A stretch of 64,000 nucleotides of DNA from Meghimatium bilineatum. Lineage: Eukaryota; Mollusca; Gastropoda; Stylommatophora; Philomycidae. The notes beneath the pieces are model-generated. The model worked only from the letters and a program-made list of their open reading frames with translations, did not search any database and was not told the origin of the DNA. Positions within the stretch are counted from its first letter, which is position 1, and the number at the start of each line of letters is the position of its first letter. Location: the NCBI GenBank assembly GCA_034231615.1, contig CM067306.1:45328094-45392093 (forward strand), given 5' to 3'. A program made the translations under genes and the position numbers. Positions 39,626 to 51,420 of the stretch are shown one piece after another.

Positions 39626-40799
39626 CCTATTACACATGATTTCCTTGTTGTGCAGCTTAATACTTCAGAACTCTGGCGTATTACACACAAATTAGGTGTA
39701 TTGCAGTTTAGTACGCTAAATCTCGTTGTATTCTGGCATATTACTCACAAATTCATTGTACTGATGATTACTACACTATAATTGAGTGTATTCTGGCCCA
39801 TTACACATGCTTTCGTTGTATTGCACCTTAATACTGCAGAACACTGGCGTATTAAACACGAATTGGGTGTATTGCAGTTTAGTACGCCAAAACTCGTTGT
39901 ATTCTGGCATATTACTCACAAATTGGGTGTACTGAAGCTTACTACACTAGAATTGAGTGTTTTCTGGCCTATTGCACATGATTTCGTTGTACTGCAGCTT
40001 AATACGTCAGAACACTGGAGTATTACACACAAATTGGGTGTATTGCAGTTTAGTACGCCAAAACCCGTTGTATTCTGGCATATTACTCACAAACTGGGTG
40101 TACTGAAGTTTACTACACTATAATTGAGTGTATTCTGGCCTATTGCACATGATTCCGTTGTACTGCAGCTTAATACGTCAGAACACTGGCGTATTACACT
40201 AGAATTGGGTGTATTGCAGTTTAGTACGCCAAAACTCGTTGTATTCTGGGATATTACTCACAAATTCATTGTACTGAAGCTTACTACACTAGAATTGAGT
40301 GTATTCTGGCCTATAACACATGATTTCGTTGTATGGCACCTTAATACTGCAGATCACTGGCGTATTAAACACGAATTGGGTGTATTGCAGTTTAGTACGC
40401 CAAAAATCGTTGTATTCTGGGATATTACTCACATATTCATTGTACTGAAGCTTACTACACTAGAATTGAGTGTATTCTGGCCTATTACACATGATTTCGT
40501 TGTATTGCAGCTTAATACGTCAGAACACTGGCGTATCACATACGAATTGGGTGTACTGCAGTTTAGTACGACACAACTGGTTGTATTCTGGCACATTACT
40601 CACAAATTCATTGTACTGAAAGTTACTACACTAGAATTGAGTGTATTCTGGTCCATTACACATGATTTCGCTGTAGTGCAGCTTAATACTGCAGAACACT
40701 GGCGCATTAAACACGAATTGGGTGTATTGCAGTTTAGTACGCCAAAACTCGTTGTATTCTGGCATATTACTCACAAATTGGGTGTACTGATGCTTACTA

Positions 40800-43399
40800 C
40801 ACTATAATTGAGTGTATTCTGGCCCATTACACATGATTTCGTTGTATTGCACCTTAATACTGCAGAACACTGGCGTATTAAACACGAATTGGGTGTATTG
40901 CAGTTTAGTACGCCGAAACTCGTTGTATTCTGGCATATTACTCACAAATTGTATGTACTGAAGCTTACTACACTAGAATTGAGTGTATTCTGGCCTATTG
41001 CACATGATTTCGTTGTACTGCAGCTTAATACGTCAGAACACTGGCGTATTACACAAGAATTGAGTGTATTGCAGTTTAGTACGACAAAACTCGTTGTATT
41101 CTGGGATATTACTCACAAATTCATTGTACTGAAGCTTACTACACTAGAATTGAGTGTTTTCTGGCCTATTGCACATGATTTCGTTGTACTGCAGCTTAAT
41201 ACGTCAGAACACTGGCGTATTACACACAAATTGGGTGTATTGCAGTTTAGTACGCCAAAACCCGTTGTATTCTGGCATATTACTCACAAACTGGGTGTAC
41301 TGAAGTTTACTACACTATAATTGAGTGTATTCTGGCCTATTGCACATGATTCCGTTGTACTGCAGCTTAATACGTCAGAACACTGGCGTATTACACTAGA
41401 ATTGGGTGTATTGCAGTTTAGTACGCCAAAACTCGTTGTATTCTGGGATATTACTCACAAATTCATTGTACTGAAGCTTACTACACTAGAATTGAGTGTA
41501 TTCTGGCCTATAACACATGATTTCGTTGTATGGCACCTTAATACTGCAGATCACTGGCGTATTAAACACGAATTGGGTGTATTGCAGTTTAGTACGCCAA
41601 AAATCGTTGTATTCTGGGATATTACTCACATATTCATTGTACTGAAGCTTACTACACTAGAATTGAGTGTATTCTGGCCTATTACACATGATTTCGTTGT
41701 ATTGCAGCTTAATACGTCAGAACACTGGCGTATCACATACGAATTGGGTGTATTGCAGTTTAGTACGCCACAACTGGTTGTATTCTGGCACATTACTCAC
41801 AAATTCATTGTACTGAAGCTTACTACACTAAAATTGAGTGTATTCTGGTCCATAACACATGATTTCGTTGTATTGCAGCTTAATACTTCAGAACACTGGC
41901 GTATTAAACATGATTTGGGAGTATTGCAGTTTAGTACGCCAAAACTCGTTGTATTCTGGCATATTAATCACAAATTCATTGCATTGAAGCTTACTACACT
42001 AGGATTGAGTGTATACTGGCCTATTGCACATGATTTCGTTGTACTGCAGCTTAATACGTCAGAACACTGGAGCATTACACAAGAATTGAGTGTATTGCAG
42101 TTTAGTATTCTAAAACTCGTTGTATTCTGGCATATTACTCACAAATTCATTGTACTGAAGCTTACTACACTAGAATTGAGTGTATTCTGGCCCATTACAC
42201 ATGATTTCGTTGTATTGCACCTTAATACTGCAGAACACTGGCGTATTAAACACGAATTGGGTGTATTGCAGTTTAGTACGACAAAACTCGTTGTATTCTG
42301 GCATATTACTCACAAATTGTGTGTACTGAAGATTACTACACTAGAATTGAGTGTTTTCTGGCCTATTGCACACGATTTGGTTGTACTGCAGCTTAATACG
42401 TCAGAACACTGGCGTATTACACACAAATTGGGTGTATTGCAGTTTAGTACGCCAAAACTCGTTGTATTCTGGCATATTACTCACAAATTGGGTGTACTGT
42501 TGCTTACTACACTATAATTGAGTGTATTCTGGCCTATTACACATGCTTTCGTTGTATTGCACCATAATACTGCAGAACACTGGCGCTTTAAACACGAATT
42601 GGGTGTATTGCAGTTTAGTACGCCAAAACTCGTTGTATTCTGGCATATTACTCACAAATTGGGTGTACTGAAGCTTACTACATTAGAATTGAGTGTATTC
42701 TAGCCTATTACACATGATTTCGTTGTAGTGCAGCTTAATACTTCAGAACTCTTGCGTATTACACACAAATTGGGTGTATTGCAGTTTAGTATTCTAAAAC
42801 TCGTTGTATTCTGGCATATTACTCACAAATTCATTGTACTGAAGCTTACTACACTAGAATTGAGTGTTTTCTGGCCTATTGCACATGATTTCGTTGTACT
42901 GCAGCTTAATACGTCAGAACACTGGCGTATGACACACAAATTGGGTGTATTGCAGTTTAGTACGCCAAAACCCGTTGTATTCTGGCATATTACTCACAAA
43001 TTGGGTGTACTGAAGCTTACTACACTAGAATTGAGTGTATTCTGGCCTATTACACATGATTTTGTTGTATTGCAGCTTAATACTTCAGAACACTGGCGTA
43101 TTAAACACGATTTGGGAGTATTGCAGTTTAGTACGCCAAAACTCGTTGTATTCTGGCATATTAATCACAAATTCATTGCATTGAAGCTTACTACACTAGA
43201 ATTGAGTGTATACTGGCCTATTGCACATGATTTCGTTGTAGTGCAGCTTAATACGTCAGAACACTGGCGTATTACACAAGAATTGGGTTTATTGCAGTTT
43301 AGTACGCCAAAACTCGTTGTATTCTGGGATATTACTCACAAATTCATTGTACTGAAGCTTACTACACTAGAATTGAGTGTATTCTAGCCTATTACACAT
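40800..43399 (+). repeat. Distant copy of the 21.8-24.4 kb segment
   Basis: Fifteen units in the same order as 21821-24420, including GTGCCTGTTG-free landmarks such as TTACACTAGAATTGGG, GGAGCATTACAC, GATTTGGTTGTACTG and GGCGTATGACACAC. The right edge is near 43400, where this copy reads GATTTCGTTGTAG and the other GATTTCCTTGTTG. Unlike the other copy it has no 1-base deletion in ACTCACAAATTGGG. Confidence 0.78.
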
Positions 43400-43930
43400 G
43401 ATTTCGTTGTAGTGCAGCTTAATACTTCAGAACTCTTGCGTATTACACACAAATTGGGTGTATTGCAGTTTAGTATTCTAAAACTCGTTGTATTCTGGCA
43501 TATTACTCACAAATTCATTGTACTGAAGCTTACTACACTAGAAGTGAGTGTATTCTGGCCCATTACACATGATTTCGTTGTATTGCACCATAATACTGCA
43601 GAACACTGGCGTATTAAACACGAAGTGGGTGTATTGCAGTTTAGTACGTTAAAACTCGTTGTATTCTGGCATATTACTCACAAAATGTGTGTACTGAAGA
43701 TTACTACACTAGAATTGAGTGTTTTCTGGCCTATTGCACATGATTTCGTTGTACTGCAGCTTAATACGTCAGAACACTGGCGTATTACACACAAATTGGG
43801 TGTATTGCAGTTTAGTACGCCAAAACTCGTTGTATTCTGGCATATTACTCACAAATTGGGTGTACTGAAGCTTACTACACTATAATTGAGTGTATTCTGG
43901 CCCATTACACATGCTTTCGTTGTATTGCAC

Positions 43931-43940
43931 CTTAAACTGC
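43931..43940 (+). other. 1-base deletion tag (four copies)
   Basis: CTTAAACTGC replaces CTTAATACTGC, a net loss of one base. Identical copies lie at 46495-46504, 47691-47700 and 49400-49409. Spacings are 15, 7 and 10 units, each minus one base. It marks four blocks descended from one founder. Confidence 0.85.
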
Positions 43941-44754
43941 AGAACACTGGCGTATTAAACACGAATTGAGTGTATTGCAGTTTAGTACGCCAAAACTCGT
44001 TGTATTCTGGCATATTACTCACAAATTGGGTGTACTGAAGCTTACTACACTAGAATTGAGTGTATTCTGGCCTATTGCACATGATTTCGTTGCACTGCAG
44101 CTTAATACGTCAGAACACTGGAGCATTACACAAGAATTGAGTGTATTGCAGTTTAGTACGACAAAACTCGTTGTATTCTGGGATATTACTCACACATTCA
44201 TTGTACTGAAGCTTACTACACTAGAATTGAGTGTATTCTAGCCTATTACACATGATTTCGTTGTATTGCAGCTTAATACGTCAGAACACTGGCGTATCAC
44301 ATACGAATTTGGTGTATTGCAGTTTAGTACGCCACAACTGGTTGTATTCTGGCACATTACTCACAAATTCATTGTACTGAAGCTTACTACACTAAAATTG
44401 AGTGTATTCTGGTCCATAACACATGATTTCGTTGTATTGCAGCTTAATACTTCAGAACACTGGCGTATTAAACACGATTTGGGAGTATTGCAGTTTAGTA
44501 CGCCAAAACTCGTTGTATTCTGGCATATTAATCACAAATTCATTGCATTGAAGCTTACTACACTAGAATTGAGTGTATACTGGCCTATTGCACATGATTT
44601 CGTTGTAGTGCAGCTTAATACGTCAGAACACTGGCGTATTACACAAGAATTGGGTTTATTGCAGTTTAGTACGCCAAAACTCGTTGTATTCTGGGATATT
44701 ACTCACAAATTCATTGTACTGAAGTTTACTACACTAGAATTGAGTGTATTCTAG

Positions 44755-45438
44755 CCTATTACACATGATTTCCTTGTTGTGCAGCTTAATACTTCAGAAC
44801 TCTGGCGTATTACACACAAATTAGGTGTATTGCAGTTTAGTACGCTAAATCTCGTTGTATTCTGGCATATTACTCACAAATTCATTGTACTGATGATTAC
44901 TACACTATAATTGAGTGTATTCTGGCCCATTACACATGCTTTCGTTGTATTGCACCTTAATACTGCAGAACACTGGCGTATTAAACACGAATTGGGTGTA
45001 TTGCAGTTTAGTACGCCAAAACGCGTTGTATTCTGGCATATTACTCACAAATTGGGTGTACTGAAGCTTACTACACTAGAATTGAGTGTATTCTGGCCTA
45101 TTGCACAATATTTCGTTGTACTGCAGCTTAATACGTCAGAACACTGGAGCATTACACAAGAATTGAGTGTATTGCAGTTTAGTACGACAAAACTCGTTGT
45201 ATTCTGGCATATTACTCACAAATTGGGTGTACTGAAGCTTACTACACTATAATTGAGTGTATTCTGGCCCATTACACATGCTTTCGTTGTATTGCACCTT
45301 AATACTGCAGAACACTGGCGTATTAAACACGAATTGGGTGTATTGCAGTTTAGTACGCCAAAACTCGTTGTATTCTGGCATATTACTCACAAATTGGGTG
45401 TACTGAAGCTTACTACACTAGAATTGAGTGTATTCTAG
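44755..45438 (+). repeat. 4-unit landmark-bounded block
   Basis: This block is 684 bp = 4 x 171, the shortest distance between landmark units. It carries AAAACGCGTTG near 45019, also seen at 51686, and ATTGCACAATATTTCG near 45103, which is private. Confidence 0.7.
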
Positions 45439-48343
45439 CCTATTACACATGATTTCCTTGTTGTGCAGCTTAATACTTCAGAACTCTGGCGTATTACACA
45501 CAAATTAGGTGTATTGCAGTTTAGTACGCTAAATCTCGTTGTATTCTGGCATATTACTCACAAATTCATTGTACTGATGATTACTACACTATAATTGAGT
45601 GTATTCTGGCCCATTACACATGCTTTCGTTGTATTGCACCTTAATACTGCAGAACACTGGCGTATTAAACACGAATTGGGTGTATTGCAGTTTAGTACGC
45701 CAAAACTCGTTGTATTCTGCCATATTACTCTCAAATTGGGTGTACTGAAGCTTACTAAACTAGAATTGAGTGTATTCTGGCCTATTGCACATGATTTCGT
45801 TGTACTGCAGCTTAATACGTCAGAACACTGGAGCATTACACAAGAATTGAGTGTATTGCAGTTTAGTACGACAAAACTCGTTGTATTCTGGGATATTACT
45901 CACAAATTCATTGTACTGAAGCTTACTACACTAGAATTGAGTGTATTCTAGCCTATTACACATGATTTCGTTGTAGTGCAGCTTAATACTTCAGAACTCT
46001 TGCGTATTACACACAAATTGGGTGTATTGCAGTTTAGTATTCTAAAACTCGTTGTATTCTGGCATATTACTCACAAATTCATTGTACTGAAGCTTACTAC
46101 ACTAGAAGTGAGTGTATTCTGGCCCATTACACATGATTTCGTTGTATTGCACCATAATACTGCAGAACACTGGCGTATTAAACACGAAGTGGGTGTATTG
46201 CAGTTTAGTACGTTAAAACTCGTTGTATTCTGGCATATTACTCACAAAATGTGTGTACTGAAGATTACTACACTAGAATTGAGTGTTTTCTGGCCTATTG
46301 CACATGATTTCGTTGTACTGCAGCTTAATACGTCAGAACACTGGCGTATTACACACAAATTGGGTGTATTGCAGTTTAGTACGCCAAAACTCGTTGTATT
46401 CTGGCATATTACTCACAAATTGGGTGTACTGAAGCTTACTACACTATAATTGAGTGTATTCTGGCCCATTACACATGCTTTCGTTGTATTGCACCTTAAA
46501 CTGCAGAACACTGGCGTATTAAACACGAATTGAGTGTATTGCAGTTTAGTACGCCAAAACTCGTTGTATTCTGGCATATTACTCACAAATTGGGTGTACT
46601 GAAGCTTACTACACTAGAATTGAGTGTATTCTGGCCTATTGCACATGATTTCGTTGCACTGCAGCTTAATACGTCAGAACACTGGAGCATTACACAAGAA
46701 TTGAGTGTATTGCAGTTTAGTACGACAAAACTCGTTGTATTCTGGGATATTACTCACAAATTCATTGTACTGATGATTACTACACTATAATTGAGTGTAT
46801 TCTGGCCCATTACACATGCTTTCGTTGTATTGCACCTTAATACTGCAGAACACTGGCGTATTAAACACGAATTGGGTGTATTGCAGTTTAGTACGCCAAA
46901 ACTCGTTGTATTCTGCCATATTACTCTCAAATTGGGTGTACTGAAGCTTACTAAACTAGAATTGAGTGTATTCTGGCCTATTGCACATGATTTCGTTGTA
47001 CTGCAGCTTAATACGTCAGAACACTGGAGCATTACACAAGAATTGAGTGTATTGCAGTTTAGTACGACAAAACTCGTTGTATTCTGGGATATTACTCACA
47101 AATTCATTGTACTGAAGCTTACTACACTAGAATTGAGTGTATTCTAGCCTATTACACATGATTTCGTTGTAGTGCAGCTTAATACTTCAGAACTCTTGCG
47201 TATTACACACAAATTGGGTGTATTGCAGTTTAGTATTCTAAAACTCGTTGTATTCTGGCATATTACTCACAAATTCATTGTACTGAAGCTTACTACACTA
47301 GAAGTGAGTGTATTCTGGCCCATTACACATGATTTCGTTGTATTGCACCATAATACTGCAGAACACTGGCGTATTAAACACGAAGTGGGTGTATTGCAGT
47401 TTAGTACGTTAAAACTCGTTGTATTCTGGCATATTACTCACAAAATGTGTGTACTGAAGATTACTACACTAGAATTGAGTGTTTTCTGGCCTATTGCACA
47501 TGATTTCGTTGTACTGCAGCTTAATACGTCAGAACACTGGCGTATTACACACAAATTGGGTGTATTGCAGTTTAGTACGCCAAAACTCGTTGTATTCTGG
47601 CATATTACTCACAAATTGGGTGTACTGAAGCTTACTACACTATAATTGAGTGTATTCTGGCCCATTACACATGCTTTCGTTGTATTGCACCTTAAACTGC
47701 AGAACACTGGCGTATTAAACACGAATTGAGTGTATTGCAGTTTAGTACGCCAAAACTCGTTGTATTCTGGCATATTACTCACAAATTGGGTGTACTGAAG
47801 CTTACTACACTAGAATTGAGTGTATTCTGGCCTATTGCACATGATTTCGTTGCACTGCAGCTTAATACGTCAGAACACTGGAGCATTACACAAGAATTGA
47901 GTGTATTGCAGTTTAGTACGACAAAACTCGTTGTATTCTGGGATATTACTCACAAATTCATTGTACTGAAGCTTACTACACTAGAATTGAGTGTATTCTA
48001 GCCTATTACACATGATTTCGTTGTAGTGCAGCTTAATACTTCAGAACTCTTGCGTATTACACACAAATTGGGTGTATTGCAGTTTAGTATTCTAAAACTC
48101 GTTGTATTCTGGCATATTACTCACAAATTCATTGTACTGAAGCTTACTACACTAGAAGTTGGTGTATTCTGGCCCATTACACATGATTTCGTTGTATTGC
48201 ACCTTAATACTGCAGAACACTGGCGTATTAAACACGAATTGGGTGTATTGCAGTTTAGTACGCCAAAACTCGTTGTATTCTGGCATATTACTCACAAATT
48301 GGGTGTACTGAAGCTTACTACACTAGAATTGAGTGTATTCTAG
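45439..48343 (+). repeat. 17-unit landmark-bounded block with an internal 7-unit repeat
   Basis: This block is 2905 bp = 17 x 171 minus the two 1-base deletions (CTTAAACTGC at 46495 and 47691). Inside it, 45595-46790 recurs at 46791-47986 with a 1196-bp period (7 units minus 1). The second internal copy starts with a chimeric unit near 46760 that lacks the landmark start. Confidence 0.78.
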
Positions 48344-51300
48344 CCTATTACACATGATTTCCTTGTTGTGCAGCTTAATACTTCAGAACTCTGGCGTATT
48401 ACACACAAATTAGGTGTATTGCAGTTTAGTACGCTAAATCTCGTTGTATTCTGGCATATTACTCACAAATTCATTGTACTGATGATTACTACACTATAAT
48501 TGAGTGTATTCTGGCCCATTACACATGCTTTCGTTGTATTGCACCTTAATACTGCAGAACACTGGCGTATTAAACACGAATTGGGTGTATTGCAGTTTAG
48601 TACGCCAAAACTCGTTGTATTCTGCCATATTACTCTCAAATTGGGTGTACTGAAGCTTACTAAACTAGAATTGAGTGTATTCTGGCCTATTGCACATGAT
48701 TTCGTTGTACTGCAGCTTAATACGTCAGAACACTGGAGCATTACACAAGAATTGAGTGTATTGCAGTTTAGTACGACAAAACTCGTTGTATTCTGGGATA
48801 TTACTCACAAATTCATTGTACTGAAGCTTACTACACTAGAATTGAGTGTATTCTAGCCTATTACACATGATTTCGTTGTAGTGCAGCTTAATACTTCAGA
48901 ACACTTGCGTATTACACACAAATTGGGTGTATTGCAGTTTAGTATTCTAAAACTCGTTGTATTCTGGCATATTACTCACAAATTCATTGTACTGAAGCTT
49001 ACTACACTAGAAGTGAGTGTATTCTGGCCCATTACACATGATTTCGTTGTATTGCACCATAATACTGCAGAACACTGGCGTATTAAACACGAAGTGGGTG
49101 TATTGCAGTTTAGTACGTTAAAACTCGTTGTATTCTGGCATATTACTCACAAAATGTGTGTACTGAAGATTACTACACTAGAATTGAGTGTTTTCTGGCC
49201 TATTGCACATGATTTCGTTGTACTGCAGCTTAATACGTCAGAACACTGGCGTATTACACACAAATTGGGTGTATTGCAGTTTAGTACGCCAAAACTCGTT
49301 GTATTCTGGCATATTACTCACAAATTGGGTGTACTGAAGCTTACTACACTATAATTGAGTGTATTCTGGCCCATTACACATGCTTTCGTTGTATTGCACC
49401 TTAAACTGCAGAACACTGGAGCATTACACAAGAATTGAGTGTATTGCAGTTTAGTACGACAAAACTCGTTGTATTCTGGGATATTACTCACAAATTCATT
49501 GTACTGAAGCTTACTACACTAGAATTGAGTGTATTCTAGCCTATTACACATGATTTCGTTGTAGTGCAGCTTAATACTTCAGAACTCTTGCGTATTACAC
49601 ACAAATTGGGTGTATTGCAGTTTAGTATTCTAAAACTCGTTGTATTCTGGCATATTACTCACAAATTCATTGTACTGAAGCTTACTACACTAGAAGTTGG
49701 TGTATTCTGGCCCATTACACATGATTTCGTTGTATTGCACCTTAATACTGCAGCACACTGGCATATTAAACACGAATTGGGTGTATTGCAGTTTAGTACG
49801 TTAAAACTCGTTGTATTCTGGCATATTACTCACAAATTGTGTGTACTGAAGATTACTACACTAGAATTGAGTGTTTTCTGGCATATTGCACATGATTTCG
49901 TTGTACTACAGCTTAATACGTCAGAACACTGGCGTATTACACACAAATTGGGTGTATTGCAGTTTAGTACGCCAAAACCCGTTGTATTCTGGCATATTAC
50001 TCACAAATTGGGTGTACTGAAGCTTACTACACTAGAATTGAGTGTATTCTGGCCTATTACACATGATTTCGTTGTATTGCAGCTTAATACTTCAGAACAC
50101 TGGCGTATTAAACACGAATTGGGTGTATTGCAGTTTAGTACGCCAAAAATCGTTGTATTCTGGGATATTACTCACATATTCATTGTACTGAAGCTTACTA
50201 CACTAGAATTGAGTGTATTCTGGCCTATTACACATGATTTCGTTGTATTGCAGCTTAATACGTCAGAACACTGGCGTATCACATACGAATTTGGTGTATT
50301 GCAGTTTAGTACGCCACAACTGGTTGTATTCTGGCACATTACTCACAAATTCATTGTACTGAAGCTTACTACACTAAAATTGAGTGTATTCTGGTCCATA
50401 ACACATGATTTCGTTGTATTGCAGCTTAATACTTCAGAACACTGGCGTATTAAACACGATTTGGGAGTATTGCAGTTTAGTACGCCAAAACTCGTTGTAT
50501 TCTGGCATATTAATCACAAATTCATTGCATTGAAGCTTACTACACTAGAATTGAGTGTATACTGGCCTATTGCACATGATTTCGTTGTACTGCAGCTTAA
50601 TACGTCAGAACACTGGAGCATTACACAAGAATTGAGTGTATTGCAGTTTAGTATTCTAATACTCGTTGTATTCTGGCATATTACTCACAAATTCATTGTA
50701 CTGAAGCTTACTACACTAGAAGTGAGTGTATTCTGGCCCATTACACATGATTTCGTTGTATTGCACCTTAATACTGCAGAACACTGGCGTATTAAACACG
50801 AATTGGGTGTATTGCAGTTTAGTACGTTAAAACTCGTTGTATTCTGGCATATTGCTCACAAATTGTGTGTACTGAAGATTACTACACTAGAATTGAGTGT
50901 TTTCTGGCCTTTTGCACATGATTTCGTTGTACTGCAGCTTAATACGTCAGAACACTGGCGTATTACACACAAATTGGGTGTATTGCAGTTTAGTACGCCA
51001 AAACCCGTTGTATTCTGGCATATTACTCACAAATTGGGTGTACTGAAGCTTACTACACTAGAATTGAGTGTATTCTGGCCTATTACACATGATTTCGTTG
51101 TATTGCAGCTTAATACTTCAGAACACTGGCGTATTAAACACGATTTGGGAGTATTGCAGTTTAGTACGCCAAAACTCGTTGTATTCTGGCATATTAATCA
51201 CAAATTCATTGCATTGAAGCTTACTACACTAGAATTGAGTGTATACTGGCCTATTGCACATGATTTCGTTGTAGTGCAGCTTAATACGTCAGAACACTGG

Positions 51301-51420
51301 CGTATTACACAAGAATTGGGTTTATTGCAGTTTAGTACGCCAAAACTCGTTGTATTCTGGGATATTACTCACAAATTCATTGTACTGAAGTTTACTACAC
51401 TAGAATTGAGTGTATTCTAG
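48344..51420 (+). repeat. 18-unit landmark-bounded block
   Basis: This block is 3077 bp = 18 x 171 minus the 1-base deletion at 49400. It merges the CATATTACTCTCAAATTGGG / CACGAAGTGGG series (first half) with the GAAGTTGGTG / GCAGCACACTGGCATATT series (second half). The switch is a visible join near 49410-49420. Confidence 0.75.

Larger units (their letters stand above)
39626..44754 (+). repeat. 30-unit landmark-bounded block
   Basis: This block is 5129 bp = 30 x 171 minus 1, the missing base being in CTTAAACTGC at 43931. Within it, about 40800-43399 is the relocated copy of 21821-24420 (offset 18979-18980 bp, 111 units minus the 1-base deletions at 23675 and 25555 that lie in between). Confidence 0.75.
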
